This document shows positions 43,350 through 51,350 of a DNA stretch of 64,000 nt, piece after piece; positions within the stretch are counted from its first letter, which is position 1, and the number at the start of each line of letters is the position of its first letter. Both the position numbers and the translations under genes were made by a program. This stretch comes from Flavobacterium sasangense DSM 21067 (lineage in GTDB: Bacteria > Bacteroidota > Bacteroidia > Flavobacteriales > Flavobacteriaceae), in contig NZ_JMLU01000021.1 in the NCBI RefSeq assembly GCF_000686885.1, forward strand, positions 1-64,000, given 5' to 3'. The notes beneath the pieces are model-generated. The model saw only the letters and a list, made by a program, of their open reading frames with translations, made no database searches and was not told where the DNA came from.

Positions 43350-44348
43350 TTAAGACAACGTATACGTTGTCTCTACGGTGCGTGGTTTGAATTCTTTTGC
43401 TACCTCCGCAATTAATTTGATGTGTTCTGGGGTTGTTCCACAACATCCGCCGATGATATTTACTAAATTTTCCTGTAAATACTCCCTAATCAATTGTTGC
43501 ATTTCTTCTGGTGATTGATCGTATTGTCCGAAGGCATTTGGCAAACCTGCATTGGGATGTGCCGAAATATTTAACGAGGTATTATTTCCTAATCGTTTCA
43601 AATACGGTTTTAATTGGTCCGCTCCTAAAGCGCAATTAAACCCTACACTCAACAAAGGAATATGCGAAATCGAAATCAAAAAAGCTTCCACCGTTTGTCC
43701 CGATAATGTTCTTCCAGAAGCATCGGTAATTGTTCCGGAAACCATTACTGGAATATCGATATTTCGTTCTTCTTTTACTTCTTCAATAGCAAACAAAGCG
43801 GCTTTCGCATTCAACGTATCAAAAATCGTTTCTACCAAAAGTAAATCGCAACCGCCATCAACTAAAGCTTCGACTTGTTGTTTGTAGGCAATTTTTAAAT
43901 CGTCAAAATTCACTGCTCTGAAACCTGGGTCATTAACATCAGGACTCATAGAAGCGGTTCTATTTGTTGGACCGATGGAACCCGCCACAAATCTTGGCTT
44001 ATCGGTAAATTCACCCGCTACTTCACGAGCGATTTTAGCCGATTGAAAATTCAATTCGTAGACTAAATCTTCCAAATAATAATCGGCCATTCCAATAGTC
44101 GTTCCCGAAAAAGTATTGGTTTCTACAATATCAGCACCTGCTTCAAAATAAGCGCGATGTACTGATTTTACAGCTTCTGGTTGGGTAATGGAAAGCAAAT
44201 CGTTGTTTCCTTTTAAAGGATATGGAAAATCTTTGAAACGTTCGCCTCTAAAATCTTCTTCTTCAAATTTATAACGTTGTAACATCGTTCCCATGGCTCC
44301 ATCGAGCACGAGAATTCGTTTTTTGATTTCTTCTTGAATTTTTGACAT
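43350..44348 (-). CDS. metH: Homocysteine S-methyltransferase domain of split methionine synthase (MetH1)
   Basis: The 332-residue protein is the homocysteine-binding barrel of MetH. It has VLDGAMGTMLQRYKFEE at the start and the zinc cysteines in VGFNCALGAD and IIGGCCGTTPEHI. It must act with MetH2 (40513-43185). The start at 44348 (MSKIQEEIKK) is chosen over a start five codons upstream. It is the first gene after the SAM-I riboswitch. Confidence 0.95.
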   Translation of the reverse strand: MSKIQEEIKKRILVLDGAMGTMLQRYKFEEEDFRGERFKDFPYPLKGNNDLLSITQPEAVKSVHRAYFEAGADIVETNTFSGTTIGMADYYLEDLVYELNFQSAKIAREVAGEFTDKPRFVAGSIGPTNRTASMSPDVNDPGFRAVNFDDLKIAYKQQVEALVDGGCDLLLVETIFDTLNAKAALFAIEEVKEERNIDIPVMVSGTITDASGRTLSGQTVEAFLISISHIPLLSVGFNCALGADQLKPYLKRLGNNTSLNISAHPNAGLPNAFGQYDQSPEEMQQLIREYLQENLVNIIGGCCGTTPEHIKLIAEVAKEFKPRTVETTYTLS

Positions 44349-44431
44349 TGTATTCTCTCGCAAAGGCTAATTACCTAATTTTCTTGATTAACTTAATTTG
44401 TTACCGCAGAAAGTTGGAGAGCAATTCTAAC

Positions 44432-44535
44432 GTTATCTGCTTCCGATAAATCGGAATAGAATGTAGCACCTTTCCACTAGCGCGGGAGGTTGCTAAGCTT
44501 TCACAGGGTCTATTCCCTCCAGCTTTCGTGATAAC
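44432..44535 (-). promoter_or_regulatory. SAM-I (S-box) riboswitch before metH
   Basis: On the minus strand the aptamer begins GTTATCACGAAAGCTGGAGG (P1 and P2), has the conserved GACCCTGTGAAAGCTTAGCAA and AAGGTGCTACATTC core, and closes with GCAGATAAC. GTTATC (44530-44535) and GATAAC (44432-44437) form P1. SAM-I riboswitches turn down methionine genes when SAM is high. No clear intrinsic terminator follows. CTCTC just downstream can pair with GAGAG near the metH1 start, so control may be on translation. Confidence 0.93.
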
Positions 44536-44558
44536 AAACACTATAATTATGAACACTG

Positions 44559-44566
44559 CAAATGTA
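44559..44566 (-). promoter_or_regulatory. -7 box of the metH operon
   Basis: The minus strand reads TACATTTG, an exact TAnnTTTG. Transcription would start near 44552, about 17 bases before the aptamer. No good -33 TTTG is seen. Confidence 0.55.
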
Positions 44567-44689
44567 GTGACAAAATTGAAATAATGAAATATTTTCTAAA
44601 ATTTCATTAATAAAATAATTTTAATAGATTTATATTCTAAATTAATCGTCTTAAAAAGAATACAAATCTATAAAATAGTTTGAAAACTT

Positions 44690-45862
44690 TTATTCTAACG
44701 CTTGTTTTAAGTCGTTAATTACGTCTTGAACGGTTTCCAAACCAACAGAAACGCGCACCAAACCATCCGTAATACTAACTGCCAAACGTTCTTCTTCTGT
44801 TAATTTACTATGCGTTGTAGAAGCTGGATGTGTTACAATAGAACGCGTATCACCTAAATTCGCAGACAACGAACACAGTTTGATTTTATCTAAAAACTTT
44901 CTCCCGGATTCAATTCCGCCTTTGATTTCAAACGCTACAATATTTCCGCCTAATTTCATTTGCTTTTTAGCGACTTCATATTGGGGATGCGATTTCAAAA
45001 AAGGATATTTTACTGAAGCGACATTTGGATGATTTTCTAAAAATTCAGCAACTTTTAAAGCATTTTCACAATGTTTTTCGATACGAACCGGCAACGTTTC
45101 TAAACTTTTAGACAACACCCAAGCATTGAATGGCGATAACGCTGGACCAGTATTTCGGGAAAACAAATAAATTTCACGAATTAAATCGGAGCGACCAACG
45201 GTTACTCCACCTAAAACACGACCTTGACCATCAATTAATTTGGTTGCGGAATGAATCACTAAATCGGCACCAAATTGAATTGGATTTTGAATGTAAGGAG
45301 TCGCAAAACAATTATCTACAATTAAAATCAAATTGTGTTTTTTGGCAATTTTCCCCAACAACTCCAAATCTAAAATATCAACCGCTGGATTGGTTGGTGA
45401 TTCTGCGTAAAGAATTTTGGTATTCGGTTGGATGTAATTTTCAATCGTTTCCGGTTGGTTCACATCGAAATAACTCGTCGTAATATTCCATCTCGGAAAA
45501 TATTTGGCAAACAACGTATGTGTCGAACCAAAAACACTACTCGCAGAAACAATATGTTCACCAGAATTCAATAAAGCAGCAAAAGTTGAATACACAGCCG
45601 CCATTCCGGTTGCGAAAGCGTAGCCGTCTTCTGCTCCTTCCATTTGACAAATTTTTTCAACAAATTCAGATGTGTTGGGATTGGAAAATCGGCTGTAAAT
45701 ATTGCGTTCTTTCTCTTCAGCAAACGAAGCGCGCATATCTTCGGCATCTTCAAAAATAAAACTCGAAGTTAAATATAGCGGAACGGAATGTTCTAAATAC
45801 TGTGTACGTTCTAATTGCGTTCTGATGGCTTGGGTTTCTAACCCTAAATTTTGATTGCTCAT
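44690..45862 (-). CDS. Trans-sulfuration family enzyme, O-succinylhomoserine sulfhydrylase-like
   Basis: The 390-residue PLP enzyme belongs to the Cys/Met metabolism family. It has RFSNPNTSEFVEKI, the GYAFATGMAAVYSTF region, the Asp motif LILIVDNCFATPYIQ, and the PLP-Lys in IHSATKLIDGQGRVLGG. The sequence is closest to MetZ-type sulfhydrylases, which attach sulfide to activated homoserine; a cystathionine synthase or lyase role cannot be ruled out. It follows thrA after 127 bp containing two hairpins, so it may have partly separate expression. Confidence 0.85.
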   Translation of the reverse strand: MSNQNLGLETQAIRTQLERTQYLEHSVPLYLTSSFIFEDAEDMRASFAEEKERNIYSRFSNPNTSEFVEKICQMEGAEDGYAFATGMAAVYSTFAALLNSGEHIVSASSVFGSTHTLFAKYFPRWNITTSYFDVNQPETIENYIQPNTKILYAESPTNPAVDILDLELLGKIAKKHNLILIVDNCFATPYIQNPIQFGADLVIHSATKLIDGQGRVLGGVTVGRSDLIREIYLFSRNTGPALSPFNAWVLSKSLETLPVRIEKHCENALKVAEFLENHPNVASVKYPFLKSHPQYEVAKKQMKLGGNIVAFEIKGGIESGRKFLDKIKLCSLSANLGDTRSIVTHPASTTHSKLTEEERLAVSITDGLVRVSVGLETVQDVINDLKQALE

Positions 45863-45885
45863 GGTTTTGTTTTGTTTTTAAAACA

Positions 45886-45916
45886 TATAAGTCATAGAAG
45901 TTTTACTTGACTTATA
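45886..45916. repeat. Inverted repeat before the MetZ-like gene
   Basis: TATAAGTCA (45886-45894) and TGACTTATA (45908-45916) are perfect 9-bp arms around a 13-nt loop. It could be an operator or an mRNA hairpin 20 bp upstream of the start codon. Confidence 0.5.
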
Positions 45917-45943
45917 AAGAATAGTTTAAGTTTATTTAAGTGT

Positions 45944-45977
45944 AAAACCCACAAGACTTTTACATCTTGCAGGTTTT
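45944..45977 (-). terminator. Imperfect hairpin after thrA, possible partial terminator
   Basis: AAAACC/GGTTTT and CAAGA/TCTTG pair in one stem with a 2-nt internal mismatch. On the minus strand a short TTTT follows. It may reduce transcription from thrA into the sulfhydrylase gene. Confidence 0.5.
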
Positions 45978-45989
45978 GAGCTTGGGTGG

Positions 45990-48404
45990 TTATAATTTTT
46001 TTTCGGATAAACGTAAAATATCTCCAAAAACACCTCTTGCGGTAACAGATGCTCCTGCTCCTGCTCCTTGAATTACAATAGGTTGTTCACCGTACGATTC
46101 TGTATAAATTTCAAAAATAGAATCCGAACCTTTTAACGAGCCTAAAGCAGAATTGGCTGGAACCGAAATTAGTTTTACTTCTAATTTTCCTTTGTCTTGT
46201 TGTAAATCGCCGGATAATTCGCCGATGTATCGCAACACTTCGTTTGGTCCTTGAGCGTCTTTGATGTTTTGGTAAATTCCATCTAATTCAGATAAGCGTT
46301 TTAGAAAATCTGAAGCGCTTCCTTCGCGTAAAGCTTCTGGAATTAAGTTTTGGATTTGGATTTCTTCAAATTCGTTTTGTAAATCTAATTCACGTGCTAA
46401 GATTAATAATTTTCGTCCCACATCGTTTCCATTTAAATCTTCTCTTGGGTCAGGTTCAGTAAAACCTTTTTCGATAGCTTCTTGCAATACTTCGCTGAAT
46501 TTCTTTTCTTCAACTGAAAAATTATTGAATAAATAACTCAAAGTTCCAGAGAAAACACCTTTTATCTTGGTGATATTTTCACCTGATAAATGCAGTAATT
46601 TTATCGTATCTATTAAAGGTAAACCTGCGCCAACATTCGTTTCATACAAATATTCTTTTTGGTTATCTTTTAGCACTTTTCGTAGTTTTTTGTAAAAATC
46701 AAAGCTTACCGTATTCGCGACTTTATTTGACGAAATCAAATCGAAACTATTTTCAGCTAAGGAAATGTAATTTTCAATGAAAGTCGCACTCGCGGTGTTG
46801 TCAATTGCGATTAAATTTTCCAAATGGTGCTCTTTAGCGTAAGCGATAATATCTTCTACTTTATATTCCTGACCTTTGTCTTCTAATGTAGCTTTCCAAT
46901 TTTCGCTAATTCCAAATTTATTCAACAAGACCTTCTTTGAATTCGCAATCGCAAATACATTCAACTTGATTCCTTTTCGCTTTTCGATGTTTTTTGCGGA
47001 TTCTAAAATTTGAGAAATCAAAGTTCCGCCAACCGTTCCATGACCGAAAATTGCGATGTTGATTTTTTTCGCTACACCAAAAATTTCGCCATGAATCACA
47101 TTTAAAGCTCGTTTGAATTCATCTTGACTAATTACCAAACTGATATTTCTTCCTGTAACCGTATTATTCAATAAAATTGGCGTGATTTTATTTCGGATTA
47201 AAGCCGTGTATGGTTTATGGAAATTCGTTAAATCTTGACCAATAATCGAAATCACAGCAATGTTATCGTTTACCGAAATTTTGTTGACATCTTTCATGTA
47301 AAAATCGGTTTCAAATTCTTTTTCCAAGCCCACTAACGCTTTCGAAGCCTTATCAGAACTGACGACTAAACCAATTCCTCTCTCTGAAGAACCTTGCGAA
47401 ATAATGCTTACGCTAATGTCGTTTTCAGCCATCACACGGAAAATTCTTGCATCAACCCCTGTTTTTCCTAACAAACCTCTTCCTTCTAAATTTATCAACG
47501 ACACATTCGTTAAAACCGAAAGCGATTTGATGCCTTCATTGGTTTGTTCAGAAGTGATTAATGTTCCATCATTTTCAGGATTGAAAGTGTTTAAAATGCG
47601 CAACGGAATATTTTTTTCTACCAAAGGAATGATGGTTTTGGCATGTAAAATTTGTGCTCCAAAATTTGCCAATTCATTCGCTTCATTAAATGACAAGCGC
47701 TCAATTTTTTTGGCATCGGCAACTAAATCAGGGTTTGCAGTGAAAATTCCGTCAACGTGAGTGTAATTTTGAAATTCTTCGGCGTTCAGATAATTAGCTA
47801 ATAAAGAAGCCGTGTAATTACTTCCGTTTCTTCCTAAAGTAGTGGTTTCGTTATGTAAAGTTGAACCAATAAAACCCGTAACAATATTCACTTTATCCGA
47901 ATTTTTCTCGAAATAATCTAAAACATTTCGCTTCGAAACAGCTTCAATTGGCTGGGCATTTCCGAAGTTAATATCGGTTTTTATTAATTGACGCGAATCG
48001 GTGAATTGTGCTTTGATGCTGTTTTCGTTTAAGACATAAGCGACATATTTTGCCGATAGAATCTCGCCATACGCTATAACTTGATCTTTAATTTTTTCGC
48101 TGTAATCTCCTAAAAGCGAGACACCTTCTAGTAATTTCTGTAAAACCGAAAATTCTTCTTCGAAGATGTTTTCTTTCAAACCTTCTAATTGGTATTTTTT
48201 GAATTGCTCAAAATCCGCTTGAAAATTGATGTTGGCTTGTGCTTTTTTTAATAGAATTACCAATTCGTCAGTAGCATTTCCTCTTGCCGAAACTACGACT
48301 GCAATGGGTTCGTTATTGAAATATTTTTGAGCAATCGTTTGAATTACTTTTTGCAATCCTTCTCCGTTTGCTAATGATTTTCCTCCAAATTTTAATATTT
48401 TCAT
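45990..48404 (-). CDS. thrA: Bifunctional aspartate kinase / homoserine dehydrogenase
   Basis: The 804-residue protein joins two steps that lead from aspartate to homoserine. The kinase part (about 1-280) has KFGGKSLANGEGL and FIGSTLHNETTTLGRNGSNYTA. Two ACT-like regulatory domains follow (about 300-440, including GRGLLGKTGVDARIF). The homoserine dehydrogenase part (about 450-804) has NIAIFGHGTVGGTLISQ, the NAD(P) site, and GVFSGTLSYLFNNF. It is two bases upstream in order from metX (stop/start gap at 48405), placing homoserine supply within the methionine operon. Confidence 0.95.
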   Translation of the reverse strand: MKILKFGGKSLANGEGLQKVIQTIAQKYFNNEPIAVVVSARGNATDELVILLKKAQANINFQADFEQFKKYQLEGLKENIFEEEFSVLQKLLEGVSLLGDYSEKIKDQVIAYGEILSAKYVAYVLNENSIKAQFTDSRQLIKTDINFGNAQPIEAVSKRNVLDYFEKNSDKVNIVTGFIGSTLHNETTTLGRNGSNYTASLLANYLNAEEFQNYTHVDGIFTANPDLVADAKKIERLSFNEANELANFGAQILHAKTIIPLVEKNIPLRILNTFNPENDGTLITSEQTNEGIKSLSVLTNVSLINLEGRGLLGKTGVDARIFRVMAENDISVSIISQGSSERGIGLVVSSDKASKALVGLEKEFETDFYMKDVNKISVNDNIAVISIIGQDLTNFHKPYTALIRNKITPILLNNTVTGRNISLVISQDEFKRALNVIHGEIFGVAKKINIAIFGHGTVGGTLISQILESAKNIEKRKGIKLNVFAIANSKKVLLNKFGISENWKATLEDKGQEYKVEDIIAYAKEHHLENLIAIDNTASATFIENYISLAENSFDLISSNKVANTVSFDFYKKLRKVLKDNQKEYLYETNVGAGLPLIDTIKLLHLSGENITKIKGVFSGTLSYLFNNFSVEEKKFSEVLQEAIEKGFTEPDPREDLNGNDVGRKLLILARELDLQNEFEEIQIQNLIPEALREGSASDFLKRLSELDGIYQNIKDAQGPNEVLRYIGELSGDLQQDKGKLEVKLISVPANSALGSLKGSDSIFEIYTESYGEQPIVIQGAGAGASVTARGVFGDILRLSEKKL

Positions 48405-48405
48405 T

Positions 48406-49371
48406 TTAATTAAATATAGGTTTAAGTATGTTGTTTAGTTGTTCAAATTCTATCAAGAAAGCATCGTGTCCGTGAATGGATTTGATTTCGTGATAAAATG
48501 CATTGTTTTTGTAGTTTTTGACTTCCTGAAAAGCAGTTTTAATTTCGTTTGCCGTAAAAAAGTAATCAGTATCCACGCTAATTAGATGAATGTTTGATGT
48601 AATGTTTGTAATAACTTCTGACTTACTTTTGTTTTTAAAAATATCTGTAGTTTTCAATAAATGATTCATGAGTTTGTAAGCCGAAAGCTGAAATCGATTT
48701 TGCAATTTTTCTCCGTGATGCAATAGCCAACTTTCCACTTGAAACAATCCTTCTGAGTTTTGCAATTTAGTATTGAATTTTTCTTGTAGTGATTCAGGTG
48801 TTCGATATAATAACATGGCGTGAATTCGGGCATCGTGAATTGGATTTTTGGAATTATTCAAAATAAAATCTTGAATTAATACATTTCCAATCAACCAATC
48901 AGAAGCTTTCCAATTTGTAGCAACCGGAATTAAATTCGCAATCGCTTTTGGTCGAATTGCCGCCATTTCCCAAGCAATTGCTCCACCTAAACTTCCACCA
49001 ATCACTGCAAAAACTTGATTGACTTTAAATGAATCGATTCCTTTCCAAAATAAATTGGCGATATCATAAGTGGTGAAATCTTTATAGTTTTGAATCAAAT
49101 TTTCCGCATCTTGGTAACCGTTTCCAGGAATATTGAAAGCTAAAACCGCATATTTTTTGGTATCGATAATTTTATCATCGCCAATTAACGATTGCCACCA
49201 ACCATTTTCGCCAATAACTTGCGAATTTCCAGTTAAAGCATGATTCACTACCACCAAAGGCGCTGAACCAACTGGTTGTCCAAACAACTGATAGGACAAA
49301 ATCACTTTGGATTGCACTACTCCATTTTGCAATGGAACATTTTGGAACACTATTTTTTGAATTGTACTCAT
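48406..49371 (-). CDS. metX: Homoserine O-acetyltransferase-like alpha/beta hydrolase
   Basis: MetX activates homoserine for sulfhydrylation. The 321-residue alpha/beta hydrolase has the nucleophile motif VIGGSLGGAIAWE, an oxyanion-side VVNHALTGNS and the catalytic His near IHGHDAFLIEF. This fits homoserine O-acetyltransferases, though it is somewhat shorter than many. Acetyl versus succinyl use cannot be read directly; the neighbouring MetY suggests acetyl. A terminator-like hairpin separates it from metY. Confidence 0.88.
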   Translation of the reverse strand: MSTIQKIVFQNVPLQNGVVQSKVILSYQLFGQPVGSAPLVVVNHALTGNSQVIGENGWWQSLIGDDKIIDTKKYAVLAFNIPGNGYQDAENLIQNYKDFTTYDIANLFWKGIDSFKVNQVFAVIGGSLGGAIAWEMAAIRPKAIANLIPVATNWKASDWLIGNVLIQDFILNNSKNPIHDARIHAMLLYRTPESLQEKFNTKLQNSEGLFQVESWLLHHGEKLQNRFQLSAYKLMNHLLKTTDIFKNKSKSEVITNITSNIHLISVDTDYFFTANEIKTAFQEVKNYKNNAFYHEIKSIHGHDAFLIEFEQLNNILKPIFN

Positions 49372-49379
49372 CTTTCTTT

Positions 49380-49420
49380 TTAAAAAAAGGCTACCTTTAG
49401 GTAGGTCTATCGGTAGCCTT
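49380..49420 (-). terminator. Internal terminator-like hairpin between metY and metX
   Basis: AAGGCTACC (49387-49395) and GGTAGCCTT (49412-49420) form a 9-bp stem, followed on the minus strand by seven T. A second CTACC in the loop can make an alternative short hairpin. It lies within the operon, so it may lower expression of metX and thrA relative to metY. Confidence 0.7.
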
Positions 49421-49435
49421 CAAACAAACAAAAAC

Positions 49436-50728
49436 CTAAACTAAATTTTGAACTGGCAATTTTTCGAAAACACTTTGCAAATCGGCTTTCAAATCTTCAA
49501 TATCTTCTAATCCAACTGATAAACGAATTAAATCTTTCGTTACTCCAGTTGTGATTTGTTGTTTTTCTGACAATTGTTGGTGCGTAGTACTTGCTGGATG
49601 AATAATTAATGATTTCGTATCACCAATATTCGCTAACAATGAGAAAAACTGGGTTTCATCCGCAACTTTTTTTGCGGCTTCATAACCACCTTTTAATCCA
49701 AAAGTTACGATACCACTTTGTCCTTCTGGCAAATATTCTTGAGCTAAATCATAATATTTTGATGAAATCAATCCTGGATAATTTACCCAAGCTACTTCTG
49801 GACGTTTTTGTAACCATTTAGCTAATTCCAAAGCGTTTTCACTGTGCTTTTTGATTCGGATAGCCAATGTCTCCAAACCTTGAATAATTTGAAACGCATT
49901 AAATGGACTTAACGAAGCGCCCAAATCGCGTAATCCTTCAATTCTAACTTTTGCCATGAACGAAGCTGCCCCTAACACTTCATAATATTTTAATCCGTGA
50001 TAACCAGCTGAAGGCTCTGTGAATTCTGGGAATTTTCCGTTGCTCCAATCGAAATTTCCCGCATCAATGATAACCCCTCCAAGAGAAGTTCCGTTTCCAC
50101 CGATGTATTTGGTTAACGAATGAATTACGATGTTAGCTCCGTGTTCGATTGGGTTTAGCAAAAAGGGTGTTGCCACTGTGTTATCCACAATAAAAGGCAC
50201 TTTGTAGGTTTGTGCTGCTTTTGAAATGGCTTTTAAATCGAGTACATCTAATTTTGGATTTCCTAAACTTTCTGCGAAGAAAACTCTAGTATTTTCTTGT
50301 GCTGCGCTTAAGAAATTTTCTGGATTTGATGGATCTACGAATGTTGTGGTGATACCTAATCTTGGCAAAGTCACGTTTAATAAATTATACGTTCCGCCAT
50401 ATAAACTATTTGAAGCTACGATATGGTCGCCAGCTTTTAACAACGTTAACAAAGCAGTTGAGATTGCTGCGGTTCCTGAAGCGGTTACGACAGCTCCAAT
50501 TCCGCCTTCTAATTTGGCTAAACGTTGTTCTAAGATGTCGTTTGTCGGGTTATTTAATCTTGTATAAATAAAACCGGCTTCAGCTAAACCAAAAAGATTG
50601 GCTGCGTGGTCTGAATTATTGAAAACGTAAGATGTAGTTTGGTAAATTGGAACCGCTCTTGTTCCTGCGTTTTTAGTTGTATCGTGTCCTGCGTGTAAAG
50701 CGTTTGTTGCAAATTTATTTGTGCTCAT
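49436..50728 (-). CDS. metY: O-acetylhomoserine aminocarboxypropyltransferase (sulfhydrylase)
   Basis: MetY makes homocysteine from O-acetylhomoserine and sulfide. The 430-residue PLP enzyme has FATNALHAGHD, YTRLNNPTNDILEQRLAKLEGG, VPFIVDNTVATPFLLNP and the PLP-Lys in IHSLTKYIGGNGTSLGG. The insert FPEFTEPSAGYHGLKYYE is typical for MetY and absent from MetZ. It is the first structural gene after the Met-rich leader and its terminator. Confidence 0.95.
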   Translation of the reverse strand: MSTNKFATNALHAGHDTTKNAGTRAVPIYQTTSYVFNNSDHAANLFGLAEAGFIYTRLNNPTNDILEQRLAKLEGGIGAVVTASGTAAISTALLTLLKAGDHIVASNSLYGGTYNLLNVTLPRLGITTTFVDPSNPENFLSAAQENTRVFFAESLGNPKLDVLDLKAISKAAQTYKVPFIVDNTVATPFLLNPIEHGANIVIHSLTKYIGGNGTSLGGVIIDAGNFDWSNGKFPEFTEPSAGYHGLKYYEVLGAASFMAKVRIEGLRDLGASLSPFNAFQIIQGLETLAIRIKKHSENALELAKWLQKRPEVAWVNYPGLISSKYYDLAQEYLPEGQSGIVTFGLKGGYEAAKKVADETQFFSLLANIGDTKSLIIHPASTTHQQLSEKQQITTGVTKDLIRLSVGLEDIEDLKADLQSVFEKLPVQNLV

Positions 50729-50788
50729 GATATTTTTATTTTTGATGTTATTATATTTTTAAATGTTTTTAATTGTACTGAGTTTGAT

Positions 50789-50839
50789 TCAGCTACACAT
50801 TCGACAACATCGTCTTGGATTGTAAATGGCTATTTTCAT
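50789..50839 (-). CDS. Candidate Cys-rich mini-ORF between the attenuator and metY
   Basis: A 16-codon frame from ATG 50837-50839 reads MKIAIYNPRRCCRMCS and stops with TGA at 50789-50791. It has three Cys and one further Met in the last six codons. It lies after the attenuator terminator, so it is only transcribed on read-through. It may be a second leader that senses cysteine or arginine-cysteine charging, or it may be chance. No terminator follows it. Confidence 0.4.
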   Translation of the reverse strand: MKIAIYNPRRCCRMCS

Positions 50840-50860
50840 GTTCTGTTGTGTTTTTTAGAA

Positions 50861-50890
50861 ATAAAAAAACCTCTGCTTTCGACAGAGGTT
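50861..50890 (-). terminator. Attenuator terminator before metY
   Basis: AACCTCTG and CAGAGGTT form an 8-bp stem around a 7-nt loop, followed on the minus strand by a run of T (from 50869 down). It stands 25 bp after the stop codon of the Met-rich leader and about 135 bp before metY, so it stops the metY transcript itself. Confidence 0.88.
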
Positions 50891-50915
50891 ATATTGAATT
50901 AATTTACTTTTAAAA

Positions 50916-50984
50916 TTATGCAATAGTCTTCCTCTGCGGATTGTTCCACATCATCATACACATATTGCACATTGTAAAGTTCAT
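50916..50984 (-). CDS. Met-rich leader peptide of the metY-metX-thrA operon
   Basis: The 22-codon frame from ATG 50982-50984 to TAA 50916-50918 reads MNFTMCNMCMMMWNNPQR and four more residues. It has six Met, three of them in a row at codons 10-12, and two Cys. It is followed by a terminator and the methionine genes. Codons CAG AGG (50931-50936) are complementary to the 5' arm of the terminator, giving an antiterminator. TGCAATA (50963-50969) can pair with TATTGCA (50919-50925), giving a protector stem. This is the layout of ribosome-mediated attenuation sensing Met. Confidence 0.85.
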   Translation of the reverse strand: MNFTMCNMCMMMWNNPQRKTIA

Positions 50985-51010
50985 CTTCTATTTCTTTTAG
51001 TTTGACAGGG

Positions 51011-51018
51011 CAAAATTA
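51011..51018 (-). promoter_or_regulatory. -7 box of the met leader transcript
   Basis: The minus strand reads TAATTTTG, an exact TAnnTTTG. Transcription would start near 51004, about 20 bases before the leader ATG. The -33 region is T-rich without an exact TTTG. Confidence 0.6.
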
Positions 51019-51189
51019 GATTTATTTTCTACAATAAAAAAATAAATAGATTATTTTTCTGAATTTTGTTATTTTAAAATCTATATTTAGAATAATTTTC
51101 ACTAAAACAATTTTTAAACCGAAAATTATTCTAAAAAACCTTCTAATTGTAATTTCGAAATGAATAAAATAAAAAAAAGTTAACAATCA

Positions 51190-51219
51190 TTTGGAATTCA
51201 ATTTCATTTCATACATTTG
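51190..51219 (+). promoter_or_regulatory. Promoter of metK
   Basis: TTTG at 51190-51193, 18-bp spacer, TACATTTG at 51212-51219: both match exactly. The predicted start near 51226 is just before the SAM-II riboswitch. Confidence 0.82.
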
Positions 51220-51231
51220 CATCCGAAAACT

Positions 51232-51284
51232 AAGAGGAAAAATTTGAACTGATTGCAACCTCATTAAAAAATGCTAAAGCAGTA
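51232..51284 (+). promoter_or_regulatory. SAM-II riboswitch before metK
   Basis: The sequence has the SAM-II order. P1 is GAGG (51234-51237) with CCTC (51259-51262), the loop has ATTTGAACTGATTGCAA, the 3' part is AAAAATGCTAAAGCAGT, and P2 is ACTG (51248-51251) with CAGT (51280-51283). This follows the H-type pseudoknot of the class. An alternative 10-bp helix, GAGGAAAAAT (51234-51243) with ATTTTTCCTC (51316-51325), and a TGCTAAAG/CTTTAGGCA pair would break the aptamer. They are the likely off/on partners before the ATG at 51351. Confidence 0.85.
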
Positions 51285-51350
51285 ATTACTACTCCTTTAG
51301 GCACTACCTGCAATTATTTTTCCTCGCTTAAAATTTAAAAATAATTTATT

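Noticed and set aside
51271-51285. Tiny frame MLKQ within the SAM-II region as a leader peptide
   Set aside because: Only four codons, lying inside the aptamer core; no Met or Cys run.
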